Positions 36,620 to 47,076 of a stretch of 64,000 bases of DNA are shown piece by piece. Positions within the stretch are counted from its first letter, which is position 1; each line of letters opens with the position of its first letter. The stretch is from Pegoplata infirma (lineage: Eukaryota; Arthropoda; Insecta; Diptera; Anthomyiidae). The position numbers were made by a program, and so were the translations under genes. The notes under the pieces are model-generated. The model was not told where the DNA came from, searched no databases, and worked only from the letters and a program-made list of their open reading frames with translations. The stretch lies in contig OY992537.1 of the NCBI GenBank assembly GCA_963921195.1, forward strand, positions 992,001 through 1,056,000, given 5' to 3'.

Positions 36620-37413
36620 CAGGGATGTTAAAGTTGGTACAATTGTACTTTTTTTGGTACATTTTGACCTTCAAAAGTACCGTGGTACTACCGCGACTCA
36701 TTTGGTACAATTTTAAAATTTAAAAATTCTTTATAACTCATCGAAATATCGGAATAATACCCCAACATTTTTCTTTACTCAAAAAAAAAATTCTCACAAA
36801 TGAACTAATGCTAGACCGATTTACACCATAAATGAGACACTTTCTTTTAGTTGTTTTAAAACAGTTTAAAGTAGTTTTCAAATACAATTTTTCTAAAAAT
36901 TTAAAAAAAAAAAAAGTTATCAGAATTAGACACTTAAGAAAAAAATTCTTACTCTCTTTTATCAAACCAAAAGTCTCGGAATTTCCCACAGAAAAATCAG
37001 TCAGTTATTTATAGACAATTAATGAAGATATTATTAATTGCAGATTTTGACACCTTTCAGCGTTAGAAGAATTCTGAGATCTTGATACATTTTTCGTGTT
37101 TACACACTCAGATACATTTTTCCTGTCGAAAAATTCTAGAATTCTGAGAATTTTTCCTATAGATAAAGTATCGGACAATGAGACAGTTTTCTGCAGAATA
37201 GATTTCAAGAAATTGTTAATAAACGCCCCTGATTTTTTTTTGTAGGTGGGGGGGGGGGGGGTATACGCGGTTTAGTACAACCGAATTAATTTACACTCTC
37301 ATTTGTTTTAGTTAAGTTTTTATTGCTTAAAAAAAATGGTACCGTGAGGGTCCAAAAAGTACAATTTTTTTGGAAAGTTGGTACAAAATTGAAAACCCCA
37401 TTTAACATCCCTG
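36620..37413. mobile_element. hAT-type GGTACAATT-motif element
   Basis: Ends CAGGGATGTTAAAGTTGGTA and TTTAACATCCCTG; exact 8-bp duplication TGTTCTGG (36612-36619, 37414-37421). Near the ends GGTACAATT, AAAAGTACCG and GGTACCGTG words occur in both orientations. The middle carries loose GAATTCTGAGA words and an uninterrupted run of 14 G (37248-37261). Confidence 0.88.
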
Positions 37414-38113
37414 TGTTCTGGTATGCTATATTCTATACCTTACTTATATGCTTTGCTATAAATTTTATCGATTATTTTATACCTTACTGGTATTCCTTGT
37501 CATAATGTGGATGCATTACTTTGAGTCTCATCCCATGTTAAAATCATCAATGCTTCAATGTATTAAATAAGCTATCCTATACCTTATTTTATACGTTATT
37601 TGGTAATCAAAGTTTTGATTCGGAAAATTTAAGTGCAAAAACTAATACTTCCAAACACTGAATTCTGACCACACACCTTTTTTTGGCGAACTGTTCGGTC
37701 TCTGATTAATATACAAGAATAATGATTTTCGTCCCACTCTAGTTGACAAATACATAACATATTTTCTAGAATATGCAATCAAATAACATATATTGGAGGA
37801 ACCAAAAAGTGCATATAAATGTATGTACGGGTACATATTGTTTACCGATTTATTTAAAAATTATAGTTTTTTTTTTGTAACTTATTATTTACACATTTGA
37901 AGGACATTAGATATTTAGTTTTTCTTATGGCAAGTTAATAAAAAAAGAAATATTAATTTAACTAAATACATAACTAATAAACAATATTCACTTGTTTATT
38001 ATTTAAATTTATATTGTATATATAAATGACTAATTTTATACATTCTACAGTAAATTCTTAATAAATACACACTAAATGGAAATTTATTAATAACACGTAA
38101 AAAAAACCTAAAA

Positions 38114-38222
38114 TTAAATCATTTGTAAAAGATGCGATCTATAACTGGGACATCGACCTATTCGTAAATTATAATCACCATATGAACAAACTGGATGCTT
38201 GCAATTATGTTCCAAAATGCAT
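38114..38222 (-). CDS. Pvf terminal exon (35 codons and stop)
   Basis: Too short for simple frame scanning. It follows TTATAATTCTAG; the first base completes the split Lys codon from 39820. It reads CILEHNCKHPVCSYGDYN and ends LLQMI before TAA (38116-38114). Four Cys with regular spacing, continuing the Cys-rich tail, support it. AATAAA (minus strand) occurs at 38088-38083 and 38000-37995. Confidence 0.75.
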
Positions 38223-41200
38223 CTAGAATTATAAAAGAAAACAAGAATAAAAGTAGGTATTAATTTGAATTCGTTAAATTAACAAAAAAAAAAAAAATCA
38301 TCTTAACATCTTAAAGAACATAGCAAAATGCATGTCGTCATCCGAAATGTAAAACATCGTAACAAACGTTTTGGTTTTTTAAGAGTAACAGTGAAAAACG
38401 TGATTTTACAGCTGGAAATGTTCAATAAAAAAGGAAACAAGACTTTCTAGTTGTAGTAAAAATAGTAAGAAATTTTGGTAATTGAATAGACCTATTATGT
38501 CTGTTCTATTACAAAAATTTTTACTAGAATTGGAGTGTTTTGTTTATTTACTTTTTGTATTGAAAATTTCCAGTTGTAGTAAAAAGAGTAAATAGTAGAA
38601 CCAAAAGACCTATTTTGATAATTTTTTCGAGAACCAAAAATAGTTTTGAAAGTAAACAAGTAAAAAAGTTAAATTCGGCCTTGCCGAATGTAGTGATACC
38701 CTCCACAATTTCAAAAACAATTTCAAAAACTTTATTTAAAAGGAAATTATTTTTGAAAAAAAAAATTCCGCGAAAAAAAATTATTGTAAAAAAAATCCGC
38801 GATTTTTTTCTTTTTTTGTCAAAAAAATATGTTCGTACTTGTTTAAATACCATTTGGTGTTCAATTATGTTCACATATGTCAACCAGAAGGCGAATTAAA
38901 GCATTTTGTATTTTTAGGTTATGTTGAATGTACTTAAATTTTTGAGGTGTGCTTACATTTTCGTTCATAACTTTTGAACCGCTGAACCGATATCGCTCAA
39001 ATGCAATACCAAACTTCTCGGGAGAACTTCCAATAAATATGTTAAGTTTCAGTCATCCCTGTGCAATATTTTGTCCGTGAGAGCATTTTCCACAGACAGA
39101 CAGACGGACATCGCTAGAATGTCTTAAAATCGATCGGGCATCATGAATATATATACTTTATGGGGTCCCAGACCGATATTTCGATGAGTTACAAACGGAA
39201 TGACAAACTTATATATACCCTCTATCACTAAGTGGAGGGTATAAAAATATGATTTGTATTTTGATCGCAGAACTTATATTTTCTACATAAAGAACTGTTG
39301 ATTTTCCCAAGTGTCTGAAAATTTTTATTCAACTAGACCTAAAAATTATGTGGTACAAATTTAAAGCCAATCGGATAAAAGCAACCCAGCGATCAAAAAT
39401 TTGGATTTTTGAAAACTAAAAAAAAAAAAAAAATTTGTTTTGCGATACATCGCATTTATTATCTTTGATGTGTTGAACACGAATATAAAACAAAAAAAAT
39501 TGGTGTGTATAAATTTTTTTTGAGCAAAATTTTAACCCCCCAAAGGCACGAATTGATTTTGTTCGATTTGGCCAAAAATTTTAACATAGAGTTTTTAGAC
39601 CAAAATGAATCATAATTTGCTTCGAGATTGACGAAATTCGAAAAAAATCATTATTCGTGCCACCCAAGTACACACGCAGTTTGATAAGATGCACCATTAA
39701 GTCGAATTTTAAAAAAGTGTTGGTACGTTGTTTTGCATTTTAGGTGACGATATGTAGGCAAGATTTATATGCTTGCAGTAGCTACATACTGCGTATAGAG
39801 TAAATTCATTTAATCTTACTTGCGATCTTCCAACGAAAATCCTTCTTCACCATGTTTAAACCGCAAACATGTTTGATTATTGATCAAACAATCACAACGG
39901 CATTTACGTGTAAAAACACTGTGTGGTCTGGGTAGATGGGCATGACGCTCTACATCCTCTTCGAAAACATTAAAGTGCCGAGGACAATGACAACCCAGCA
40001 TATTTTGCAATTTCTGTTGATGATGGCTGTAGTTGTTATATGGAATTGGTGATTGTGATTGTGGTTGAAGCATTTGCTGTTGCTTTTGTAGACGCTGAAC
40101 ATGATGCACATATCCACTGCCACCTCCTCCTGATCTCTTATCACGTGGCATAGAATCATGCAACAAGCTGCCTCGGTTGACGCAATGACATTCAGTATGA
40201 TTATGCATCGGCAACGCCTCGATTTCTTTACGATAATTAAAGTCATATGACTAAAAATAAAAATAGGAATAATACGTTAAATATTGTATGTAAGTTTTGC
40301 TTGCACGTTATTGTATCCTGAAATCGGTGACTTTTTAAGTCAAAAAAAGCCCTGATTTCATTTATGAAAAGAGCATTTAATTAGTTGTTTAAAAAAAAAT
40401 GGCCACGATAAGTACCAGAGAATTTTATATAATCGAATAAATAAAAAATAATAATAAAAAACTGAGTTAAACAAGTAGAAAAGTTAAATTCGACTTAGCC
40501 GAATCTATGAATACCCTCCACCATGTCCTTTTTAAAGGATAGTAAATTTTTAACGTGAAAAAAATCTACAATTTTGATTAGAAATATTTTATTTTGAGTA
40601 AAAAACTTTTTTTTGTAATTTTTTGTAAAAAACATACAAATTTTTTTGAGTGTACATTTTTTTTAGTGTAAATGTATTTCTGAGTGACAAAAATACTTTG
40701 TAAAGTAATTTTGTGGCTTACCAATGTTTTTAAAGCTCGGTTTTTTGAACACGTGAATATAAGGTAAACCAATCTGAAATTCACGGTTTTGCTAATAATT
40801 TTTGAACCACTGCACAGTGCTACATTTGGCCAATCTAGGACGACAAAAATTCAATTTTTTTATATTGACTGGAAATTCGATATGCATGTTCATTTTGACT
40901 TCAAACCTGTATATATCTATATCTGAGCTTACAATGCCAGACTGAAATAAAATGTTATATTTTTTTTTAATAAAAGTAAAATACAAGTTGGTTTTTTTTT
41001 GGTTTTTAGTGCATATTTAAAGATTTTTATTGCATATTTTAAGAGTTTTTAGTGCATATTTATGCGTCTAACACATAGTTTTTTAGTGCATGAAGGTCCT
41101 GTCCCTGCTTATAATATTTGAACCACTGGTACGATTTCGCTAAATTGTAATACTAACCTGACAAGGTAAATTACCAACATACTATATGCCAAACTTTAGG

Positions 41201-44200
41201 AGCCTCCGTAAAGTCTTTCAAAAGTTAGCGTGTTTTCAACAGACAGACGGACGGACGGACATCGCTAGATCGTCTTAAAATCGATCGAGGAGCATGAATA
41301 TATATACTTTATGGGGTCCTAGACCAACATTTCGAGGTGTTACAAACGGAATGACAAAGATATATTTATATACCCTCTATCATAAGAGTGAAGGGTATAA
41401 AAAATAAATAAAAAGAAAAAAAAAATCTTCCAATAAATGTACTATTTTTATAATTTTGAATAAATTTTTTATAGTTTTTAGTGCATATTTTAAAAATTTT
41501 AGCGCATATTTTAGGCGCTTAAAATTTAGTTTTTTAGTGCATGAAGGTCCCTGTTCATCAATAATAGTCTTACCACAGAAAAATTAGCAAAATTCGAGAC
41601 ACGGTAATAAAGGTTTGGTAAGTTTCAAAGAACTCTCATATTTTTAAACATAAAAAGAATCCCCAACAAGCATCTAGATAGAATCAGTGAACACGTCAAG
41701 TATGCATACTTCAAATTCAAATAACTCAAGTTCAATGATCTGAGAAACCAAATTCATACTCATGGACAGAAAGAAGACCCTTTTCGTTTAACAATTCTCA
41801 ATAAATTTAATAAACACCAGACAACTCCTTTAAGTAAAACATATCAAATGAGAATTCTGGCTTAACACTAAACAACAATATTTAAGATATGTATGTACAG
41901 TGCCGGTCAAAAAAATAGCACCAATGACAAAATCTCTATTCACTCAATTAAAACAAAATATTATGTGCGTATTCGTTTAAAGTAAATATGCAAAACTCTT
42001 ATACTAAGTATATTCCCCTTAAATGTTTTTACTTTTTCCAAAAATTGTGGACGGTTCTTTTTTAATGATCGATATTTTAAAAAAACTCTAAATCAGTGCA
42101 GTCAATAAAATAGCACCGAATGACAAAATTTCTTTAAAAAAATTAATATTGTTTTAATTATTTAAATAAAAGTGTTAAATATTAAAGAAAGATTGTTTTT
42201 AATTATAAAAAAATTTAATTCATTACAAAATTTGACATTTATTTTCAAAAAATATGACGTGGAAGGTATTACACTCCTCAAAAACGTGCTTTTGTAAAAA
42301 ATATGATTTCTGAACATAAACCATATTCTGAAATAGGAAAATTGGTTGGATTCGCTTATAAAATGATTGGAAATTCAACAAAATTAACTTTAGAGCTTGA
42401 AAAACTTAGTCACAAGCGATGTTTGTCACCATTAGTGGTTAGGTGTTTGAAATGACAATGGAAGAAAGCCCCATCTACGGCAGCTCCAGAGCTAAAAAAG
42501 GACAGCAAATGCCGAAAATCGTTGTCAAAGATTACAAAACAACAACATTAACGCTTGTAGATTCGGAAAATTGCGCCTACTCTCACTTAAGCATGCTGCA
42601 AGTCGTTTGATGTTTGCTAACAGTAACTCAGAATGAACAGCTTAAAAGTGGATCAATGTTCTATGGTCAACTGAAGCCATTGTTGTTTTATTTTGAGACA
42701 TAGGATCACATACCTACGTTAGAAGACCCTTAAACGCGGAATTCAATCAAAAATTCGAAATAAAAATAACTTAAAATGGTGCTTATGGTGTGGGGGATAT
42801 TTTCCTACTGATGAGTGGGGTTCATATATTGGACCATGGCTCACATATTGGACTAGATCAACCGTGGATATACACTTAACGTTTATATCCTCTAGAAAGT
42901 AATGTTACCATAAGTTTCTGAGCAAATGCCACTAATTTAGGTCTTTTATCACGTCAATTACCCAAAGCATGATGGGAAATTGGCGAAAAATTTGTTCTGG
43001 ACAATAAAGTAAACGTGATAGAATGGCCTGGTAAGTCCCCAGATCTAGACCAAATCGATAGTTAATGGACAGCTATATTGAAGGGAGTGTCTCGAATACA
43101 ACCAACTTGTAATGAAGCTCTTTGGGTGGCTGTTCAGCAAATCTGGAACTCAATTTCGAATTAAAGATCCCAAAATCTCGCAAATTCGGTACAAAAACGT
43201 TGTAAAGAGGCAATTGTCAACAATGAGCACTCGACAAATTTTTTTTTTTAATATTTAAAGATATCAAAACAATACTGAATTCATAATCCATTCGTTTTTC
43301 AAATTTAAGAATTAAATTTTAATACAAAAAGTACTGTGGTGCTATTTTTTTGGCTGAGTCTTTTTGAAGTTTTTTTAAAAACACTGAAAATTTTTAATAA
43401 AATAAAAAACCGAATTAGCCTTTTCTTATGTAATATTGTTTCACACTCTTGTAAGTATCTTATGACACGTTGTCAGTGGCATAAGTTGAAATTGTTAAAA
43501 AAAAAACCAACGAAGAAAATTTTGTTTTTCCTGGTGCTATTTTTTTGACCGCAGCTGTATGTATGTAGGAGAATGTGTGCATTTAACATTGAAATTTATG
43601 ACCGTGTTTCACATGCAATATTCTTAATCGCATTATTGCCTTTTAAAGTCCATAAGCTACCGAACACACCCACCTTAATAGCAGGCATTCGGTGGTAATC
43701 TACAATACTTGACACCTTCTTCTTCTTCTTCCTCAACGTCTCCTTTGCTGATGACGACCTAAGGCTGTAGTTGGGCTTATTATGCGGACAACGGTGTAGT
43801 AGTGGTCTTGACAGCAGCAATTGTAAGTTATGGCTCAATAAACTTGGGCGTGTACGACGCATGTTATGCTGTTTATGTGGTTTATAAACAGCATAAATGC
43901 TGTTTCCCTGGCCGTTTTTGCATATGAACATACATCCATCTTGAATCCATGTTCTTAATGTTTGTTTGTTGTGCAAAAGTTCTTTATGAAGCAATAGATT
44001 GGAAATGACCAGGTACATAAATGAATTGAAATGAAGCTCCATAAGTATGGAAGCAACAGTAAATTCTTAAGTAAGTTTTTATATTCCACACCACCCTGTA
44101 CTTTTACTGATGTTTGAAACTATATACTAAAAATAGTTGACCCAGATTTTTTTAAGTTAAGTGGACTCGATCTAACAAAATTGGAGAGTAATCGTTATTA

Positions 44201-47022
44201 TTTACAATTGTAATAAAATATCATTAAAAATTAAACATCTGTCCAATTCTGCTGAAAATACACCCATTTTGAGCTATATGAGAAAGATGCTGATTTTAGC
44301 AGATGTACTTTTCAAAATTTTTTATTTTGATAATCTTGGAAAAATCTGGGGTTTCAATAGAAAAATTGGCTGTTTCAGCAGGCTTGGTTTGGGTATCTCT
44401 GTCGTTTGAGCCATATGATCAGTCTGCTGATTATATCTGCCGCGGTTTAGTACATACTTTTGTTTAGTTAGCAAAAATCAGACTTAAACCAAAATTTGTT
44501 TAAAATTGAAATATAATTTTCAGGTACATTTCTTTTTTAAATTTTCCAATATTTCGTTTCCATTGCTTTAATTTGACAAAAATCAAAAATATGACTGCGA
44601 ATTTTGTACTTACTCTTGCAAAAAAACATTAAATTAAGATAATATTTTGCTGAAGATGTAGATGCACAGATAAAACAGATTCTTTGTGACAGCCAATCGA
44701 ACAGTTCAGTTGAAACAACCACAATTTTTGGTTGTGTTTACCCAATTTTGTTTGATATTGCAGAAAACCTACTGCAACAGCCAAACTTTGGTCGTCTAAT
44801 GTGGCATTCACACTTGCGACCATAAACAGGCTGTTCAACAAAACACCAGCAATCAAATTTTTCTAGCACGTAACATTTTTGAAATATTCGCTGTTAAAAG
44901 TCAAAACCCATTTTTTTAGCACTTTTGGGGGTCCACTGTTACGTAGTCTTGCGTTGGTTCTACTAAAACAGATCCAGATTTTATATAAAATGATCCTCCT
45001 GATTCCAAATTTGCAATTCAAATGTTTCTAGCATTCCGTTTTCAAGATATTCGCATTTGATTTTTTTTTTTAATTGTAAAGAATATATGTAAGTGAATAT
45101 CAATGGAGTTTGAGTTTTTTAAATGTCAAAATTTCAAAAATTTGGATGTCACATTTAGAATCAAGAGGACTCATTTATACTAAATCTAGTCCTATTTTGC
45201 GTGAGAAACTTAGGAATACGTTACAGGGGAGACCCAAAAAGTGCTAAATTATCGTACGTGATAGAAAAATATGAAAGGCAGATTTGGAATCAGCAGGTCA
45301 AAATCTATTTAATTTATGAACTCAAATTCATGGGAGCGCGAATTTCGATGAATTTGTTTAATAGTGTTATTGATCCATGATGGTTGTGAGTAGTGCACCC
45401 CATTTCCCGGTTCACGGTATTCCCTGAAATAGCGGTATTCCCGGTTGTGGTACCGGTTCACCGGTTTTTGATACATTTCCGGGAATACTGGTATTCCCGT
45501 TTCCGATTCTGGTACCGGATCTCAAAAAAAAACAAACAAATTTAGTAATTACACCATTTTAATAAGTATTTCAGAAATATTTAGTTGTGTTTGAAAATTA
45601 TTTAACAATCATGTTATTACTTTTTTCTTAAAATCAAAAAAAAATATGGAAATGGTGTTTTAAACATATATTTTGTATTTGTTTTTTTTTTTTTGGTACA
45701 AAGAAAAAAAATTAATAGTACAAAAATTTACATAATGTATATACCGGTAACCCGGGAATACCGATAATACCGTCAGAACCGGAAATACCGGTGGCGATAA
45801 AAGGGCAATATCGCCAGATAATCGTATAAATGAAAAATAATTGATTTGTATGTATCGGCGATACAGCTGAAGCTGAAAATAGACATAACAGGACAAAAAA
45901 CATTTGCATTCACCTGAAAAATGTATCCCCAACATTCGCTGAATTTTTTATTTTGGGGGTTTCGGCCAAATTTATATTCTTTCAAAGATTTCTTGTTGTG
46001 CTTGATAAATTATTTTATTTTAAATTGACAATGAAAAAAATGTTCAATATTTTTTTTTTGTTTATCGTCAAAATATCGTTCGTATGAGAAAACAGCGATA
46101 TAACAAAAGAACTACTTTGATTTTTTTATTAAAATGATAAATTTCCGTATTGCCGCAATATCTTTTCGGCGATATATCGCCCTATTGTTTGCAGGGTTAT
46201 ATCACAATTTTAAATTCTGTCTTACAAGGGAAGTCTCCCTAGTATCTCCCGCGGATCTTTATGGAATTGGTTTTATTTTGTAGAACAGAAAAAAAAAGGG
46301 ACACGTATTTTTTTTAGCGGCCCAAATTCATATTTAGGGGGTAAAAAGGAGGGGGAAGACAAGGCCATTTTTCAGTTTTTTCGTTTATCTCCTATATAAT
46401 GCAAAGAAACCTAGTCATGTTACATACCAAATGAAAGGTCAACTTTTCGTCATATTGAGTAAAATACCTAAATTTTAGGACATTTTTGTTAATAAGACAA
46501 AAAATATTACCTTCTTTGGCCCGTTGTTAGCACCACGAGATAGGTATTTTTAACACCTTTAATCTGATTTCTCACATGCCTATATTAATTTTGTTTAAAT
46601 AGGCGTAAATCGTAAAACACGGATAAAGGTAAATTTCCTACAAATCGACCCCCCTAAAAAAGAGTTTGGGCCGCTAAAACAAAAATACGTGTCAAATTAA
46701 TTTTCGTTCTTAACAACATATCCAAATTTCATGAAGATCGGAGGGTGACACCAGGGAGACTTCCCTTGTTAGAAGTGATATCAAAAATCAATACTTACAA
46801 AAACATAAACCATAACAATTTCATATCGTTTAACGGTACAAACACTGGCTGTAGAGCCACAACAGCCGGTATCTTCACCACAGCGATGCAAGATTGTGGC
46901 ATACGGTTCATAACGTTTGGATGTGTTATTTGAGACTGGTATAACGCGTGGCAAAGGTTTACGACATTTAGTGGCCTGGATCATACGATGCCAATGTTCT
47001 GTGGCCAATTCATGTGGAGTTC
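38114..47022 (-). CDS. PDGF/VEGF-family growth factor (Pvf type), last three exons
   Basis: Exons 47022-46799, 40250-39820 and 38222-38114 join in frame into about 254 residues; the signal-peptide exon is not identified. The first exon holds the cystine-knot start (ATKCRKPLPRVIPV, then LHRCGEDTGCCG and SVC), the second completes it with NHTECHCVN. This matches VEGF order (C...RC..GCC...C...H-x-C-x-C). A Gln/Ser/His-rich linker follows, then Cys clusters CHC, KCRCDC and, in the last exon, C-x5-C-x4-C-x11-C, like the Cys-rich tails of VEGF-C-type ligands. The product would be secreted and bind a Pvr-type receptor tyrosine kinase (blood-cell and epithelial migration in flies). Spacing between RC and GCC is three residues longer than in vertebrate VEGF. 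Which fly paralogue it is cannot be settled; the long Cys-rich tail favours Pvf2/Pvf3. Confidence 0.86.
38430..38620. repeat. Dispersed inverted-repeat element, relative of 61291-61434
   Basis: TTGTAGTAAAAATAGTAAGAA, GACCTATT, ATGTCTGTTC and TACTTTTTGTATTGAAAATTT words are shared with 61291-61434, in a different arrangement. In the last Pvf intron (38223-39819). Confidence 0.5.
38656..39247 (+). repeat. Dispersed fly repeat with terminal ATACCCTCCAC / GTGGAGGGTAT, copy 1
   Basis: Begins ACAAGTAAAAAAGTTAAATT, CGGCCTTGCCGAATG, ATACCCTCCAC; ends with CAGACAGACGGACATCGCTA, ATATATATACTTTATGGGGTC, TACAAACGGAATGACAAA, ACCCTCTATCACTAAGTGGA. This arrangement is common in dipteran genomes as a dispersed repeat. 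A second copy is at 40471-41402. Confidence 0.75.
39820..40250 (-). CDS. Pvf exon: end of cystine knot and linker
   Basis: Acceptor TATTTTTAG, phase 0. Starts SYDFNYRKEIEALPMHNHTE, then CHCVN. A Gly/Gln/Ser/His-rich stretch with a basic PRDKRSGGGG (possible processing site) leads to CHCPRHFNV and KCRCDCLINNQTC, ending EGFSLEDR. The GTAAGA donor (39819-39814) overlaps an in-frame TAA two bases later: intron retention would give a protein ending LEDRK. Confidence 0.85.
40471..41402 (+). repeat. Dispersed fly repeat, copy 2 (with an insertion)
   Basis: Same opening (ACAAGTAGAAAAGTTAAATT, CGACTTAGCCGAATC, ATACCCTCCACC) and ending (GGACGGACATCGCTAGAT, TATACTTTATGGGGTCCTAG, TACAAACGGAATGACAAAG, ATACCCTCTATCATAAGAG) as 38656-39247. 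Longer because TGCATATTT-type sequence interrupts it at about 40990-41110. Confidence 0.75.
40990..41110. repeat. TGCATATTTT-motif fragment
   Basis: TTTTTAGTGCATATTTA and TTTTTAGTGCATGAAGGTCC match the right part of the complete element at 60437-60925. A similar fragment lies at 41465-41550. Both lack the left end. Confidence 0.6.
41898..43557 (+). mobile_element. Tc1-like DNA transposon, full length but inactive
   Basis: Ends CAGTGCCGGTCAAAAAAATA and TATTTTTTTGACCGCAGCTG are inverted, flanked by TA (41896-41897, 43558-43559). 1,660 bp, the usual Tc1 size. Inner copies of the TCAANAAAATAGCACC word (about 42105; inverted at about 43336) lie some 200 bp inside each end, the IR/DR layout of several Tc1 groups. 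Confidence 0.85.
42250..43230 (+). pseudogene. Tc1 transposase remnant
   Basis: Fragments in different plus frames: an N-terminal helix-turn-helix-like EHKPYSEIGKLVGFAYKMIG (about 42315) and a catalytic-end fragment NVIEWPGKSPDLDQI (about 43010) equivalent to the EWP-QSPDLNPIE block of Tc1 transposases. Stops and frameshifts break it many times. Confidence 0.8.
44861..45300 (+). repeat. Dispersed repeat, copy A (see 51475 and 63782)
   Basis: TTCTAGCACG, GATATTCGCTGTTAAAA-like text, GGTCCACTGTTACGTA, CTCCTGATTCCAAA, TTCCGTTTTC-AGATATTCGC, GAGTTTGAGTNTTTTAAA and ACCCAAAAAGTGCTAAATTA occur in the same order at 51551-52035. No transposon ends identified. Confidence 0.75.
45395..45805. repeat. 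ACCGGTATTCCCGG motif array
   Basis: CCGGTATTCCC, GGTACCGG, CCCGGGAATACC and related words in both orientations at 45405-45525 and 45740-45800, separated by AT-rich DNA; CGGCGATA/TATCGCC words follow to about 46190. Built like the other motif-array elements here, but I could not find paired ends or a duplication. Confidence 0.55.
46225..46768. mobile_element. 544-bp TTA-flanked element beside a Pvf splice donor
   Basis: CAAGGGAAGTCTCCCTAG at the left mirrors CAGGGAGACTTCCCTTG at the right, with TTA at 46222-46224 and 46769-46771. Its edge is about 22 bp from the GTAAGT donor of the Pvf cystine-knot exon. A CACAAGGGAAGTATCTC word at 54534 may be the end of another member. Confidence 0.8.
46799..47022 (-). 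CDS. Pvf exon: PDGF/VEGF cystine-knot core
   Basis: Acceptor TTGTTGCAG (47023), then the last two bases of a split codon and TPHELATEHWHRMIQATKCR. It carries KC, RCGEDTGCCG and SVCTVKRYEIV, the first five of the conserved Cys positions and the strand that follows, and ends in phase 0 at GTAAGT. The upstream exon must supply one base. Confidence 0.88.
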
Positions 47023-47076
47023 CTGCAACAAAAAAAAATATTATTTTTTTTAATATATTATGTACATTTGTATATA

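Larger units (their letters stand above)
40251..46798 (-). other. Pvf intron (6.5 kb)
   Basis: Donor GTAAGT (46798-46793), acceptor TTTTTAG (40251). Carries a second copy of the 38656 repeat, a Tc1-like pseudogene, TGCATATTTT pieces, a dispersed repeat also at 51551, a CCGGTATTCC array and a TTA-flanked element close to the donor. 43600-43930 is less AT-rich and open on the minus strand for 148 codons (44042-43596), but it has no recognisable domain and no splice role, because the flanking exons already join perfectly. Confidence 0.75.

Noticed and set aside
38548..38899. Lys/Phe-rich overlapping frames on both strands
   Set aside because: Low-complexity A/T-run translation inside dispersed repeats.
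39816..39818. Stop codon as the true end of the Pvf protein
   Set aside because: It lies within a consensus splice donor, and a phase-matched Cys-rich exon follows; kept as an alternative form only.
41898..43557. Active Tc1 transposon
   Set aside because: Ends are good but the transposase frame is broken repeatedly.
43596..44042. 148-codon minus-strand frame as an extra Pvf exon
   Set aside because: The flanking Pvf exons join in phase 0 and reproduce the VEGF-fold order without it; no Cys pattern or splice sites with matching phase.
44629..44856. Minus-strand frame with a signal-peptide-like start
   Set aside because: Short, no splice partner or family pattern, and its codons run into dispersed repeat sequence.
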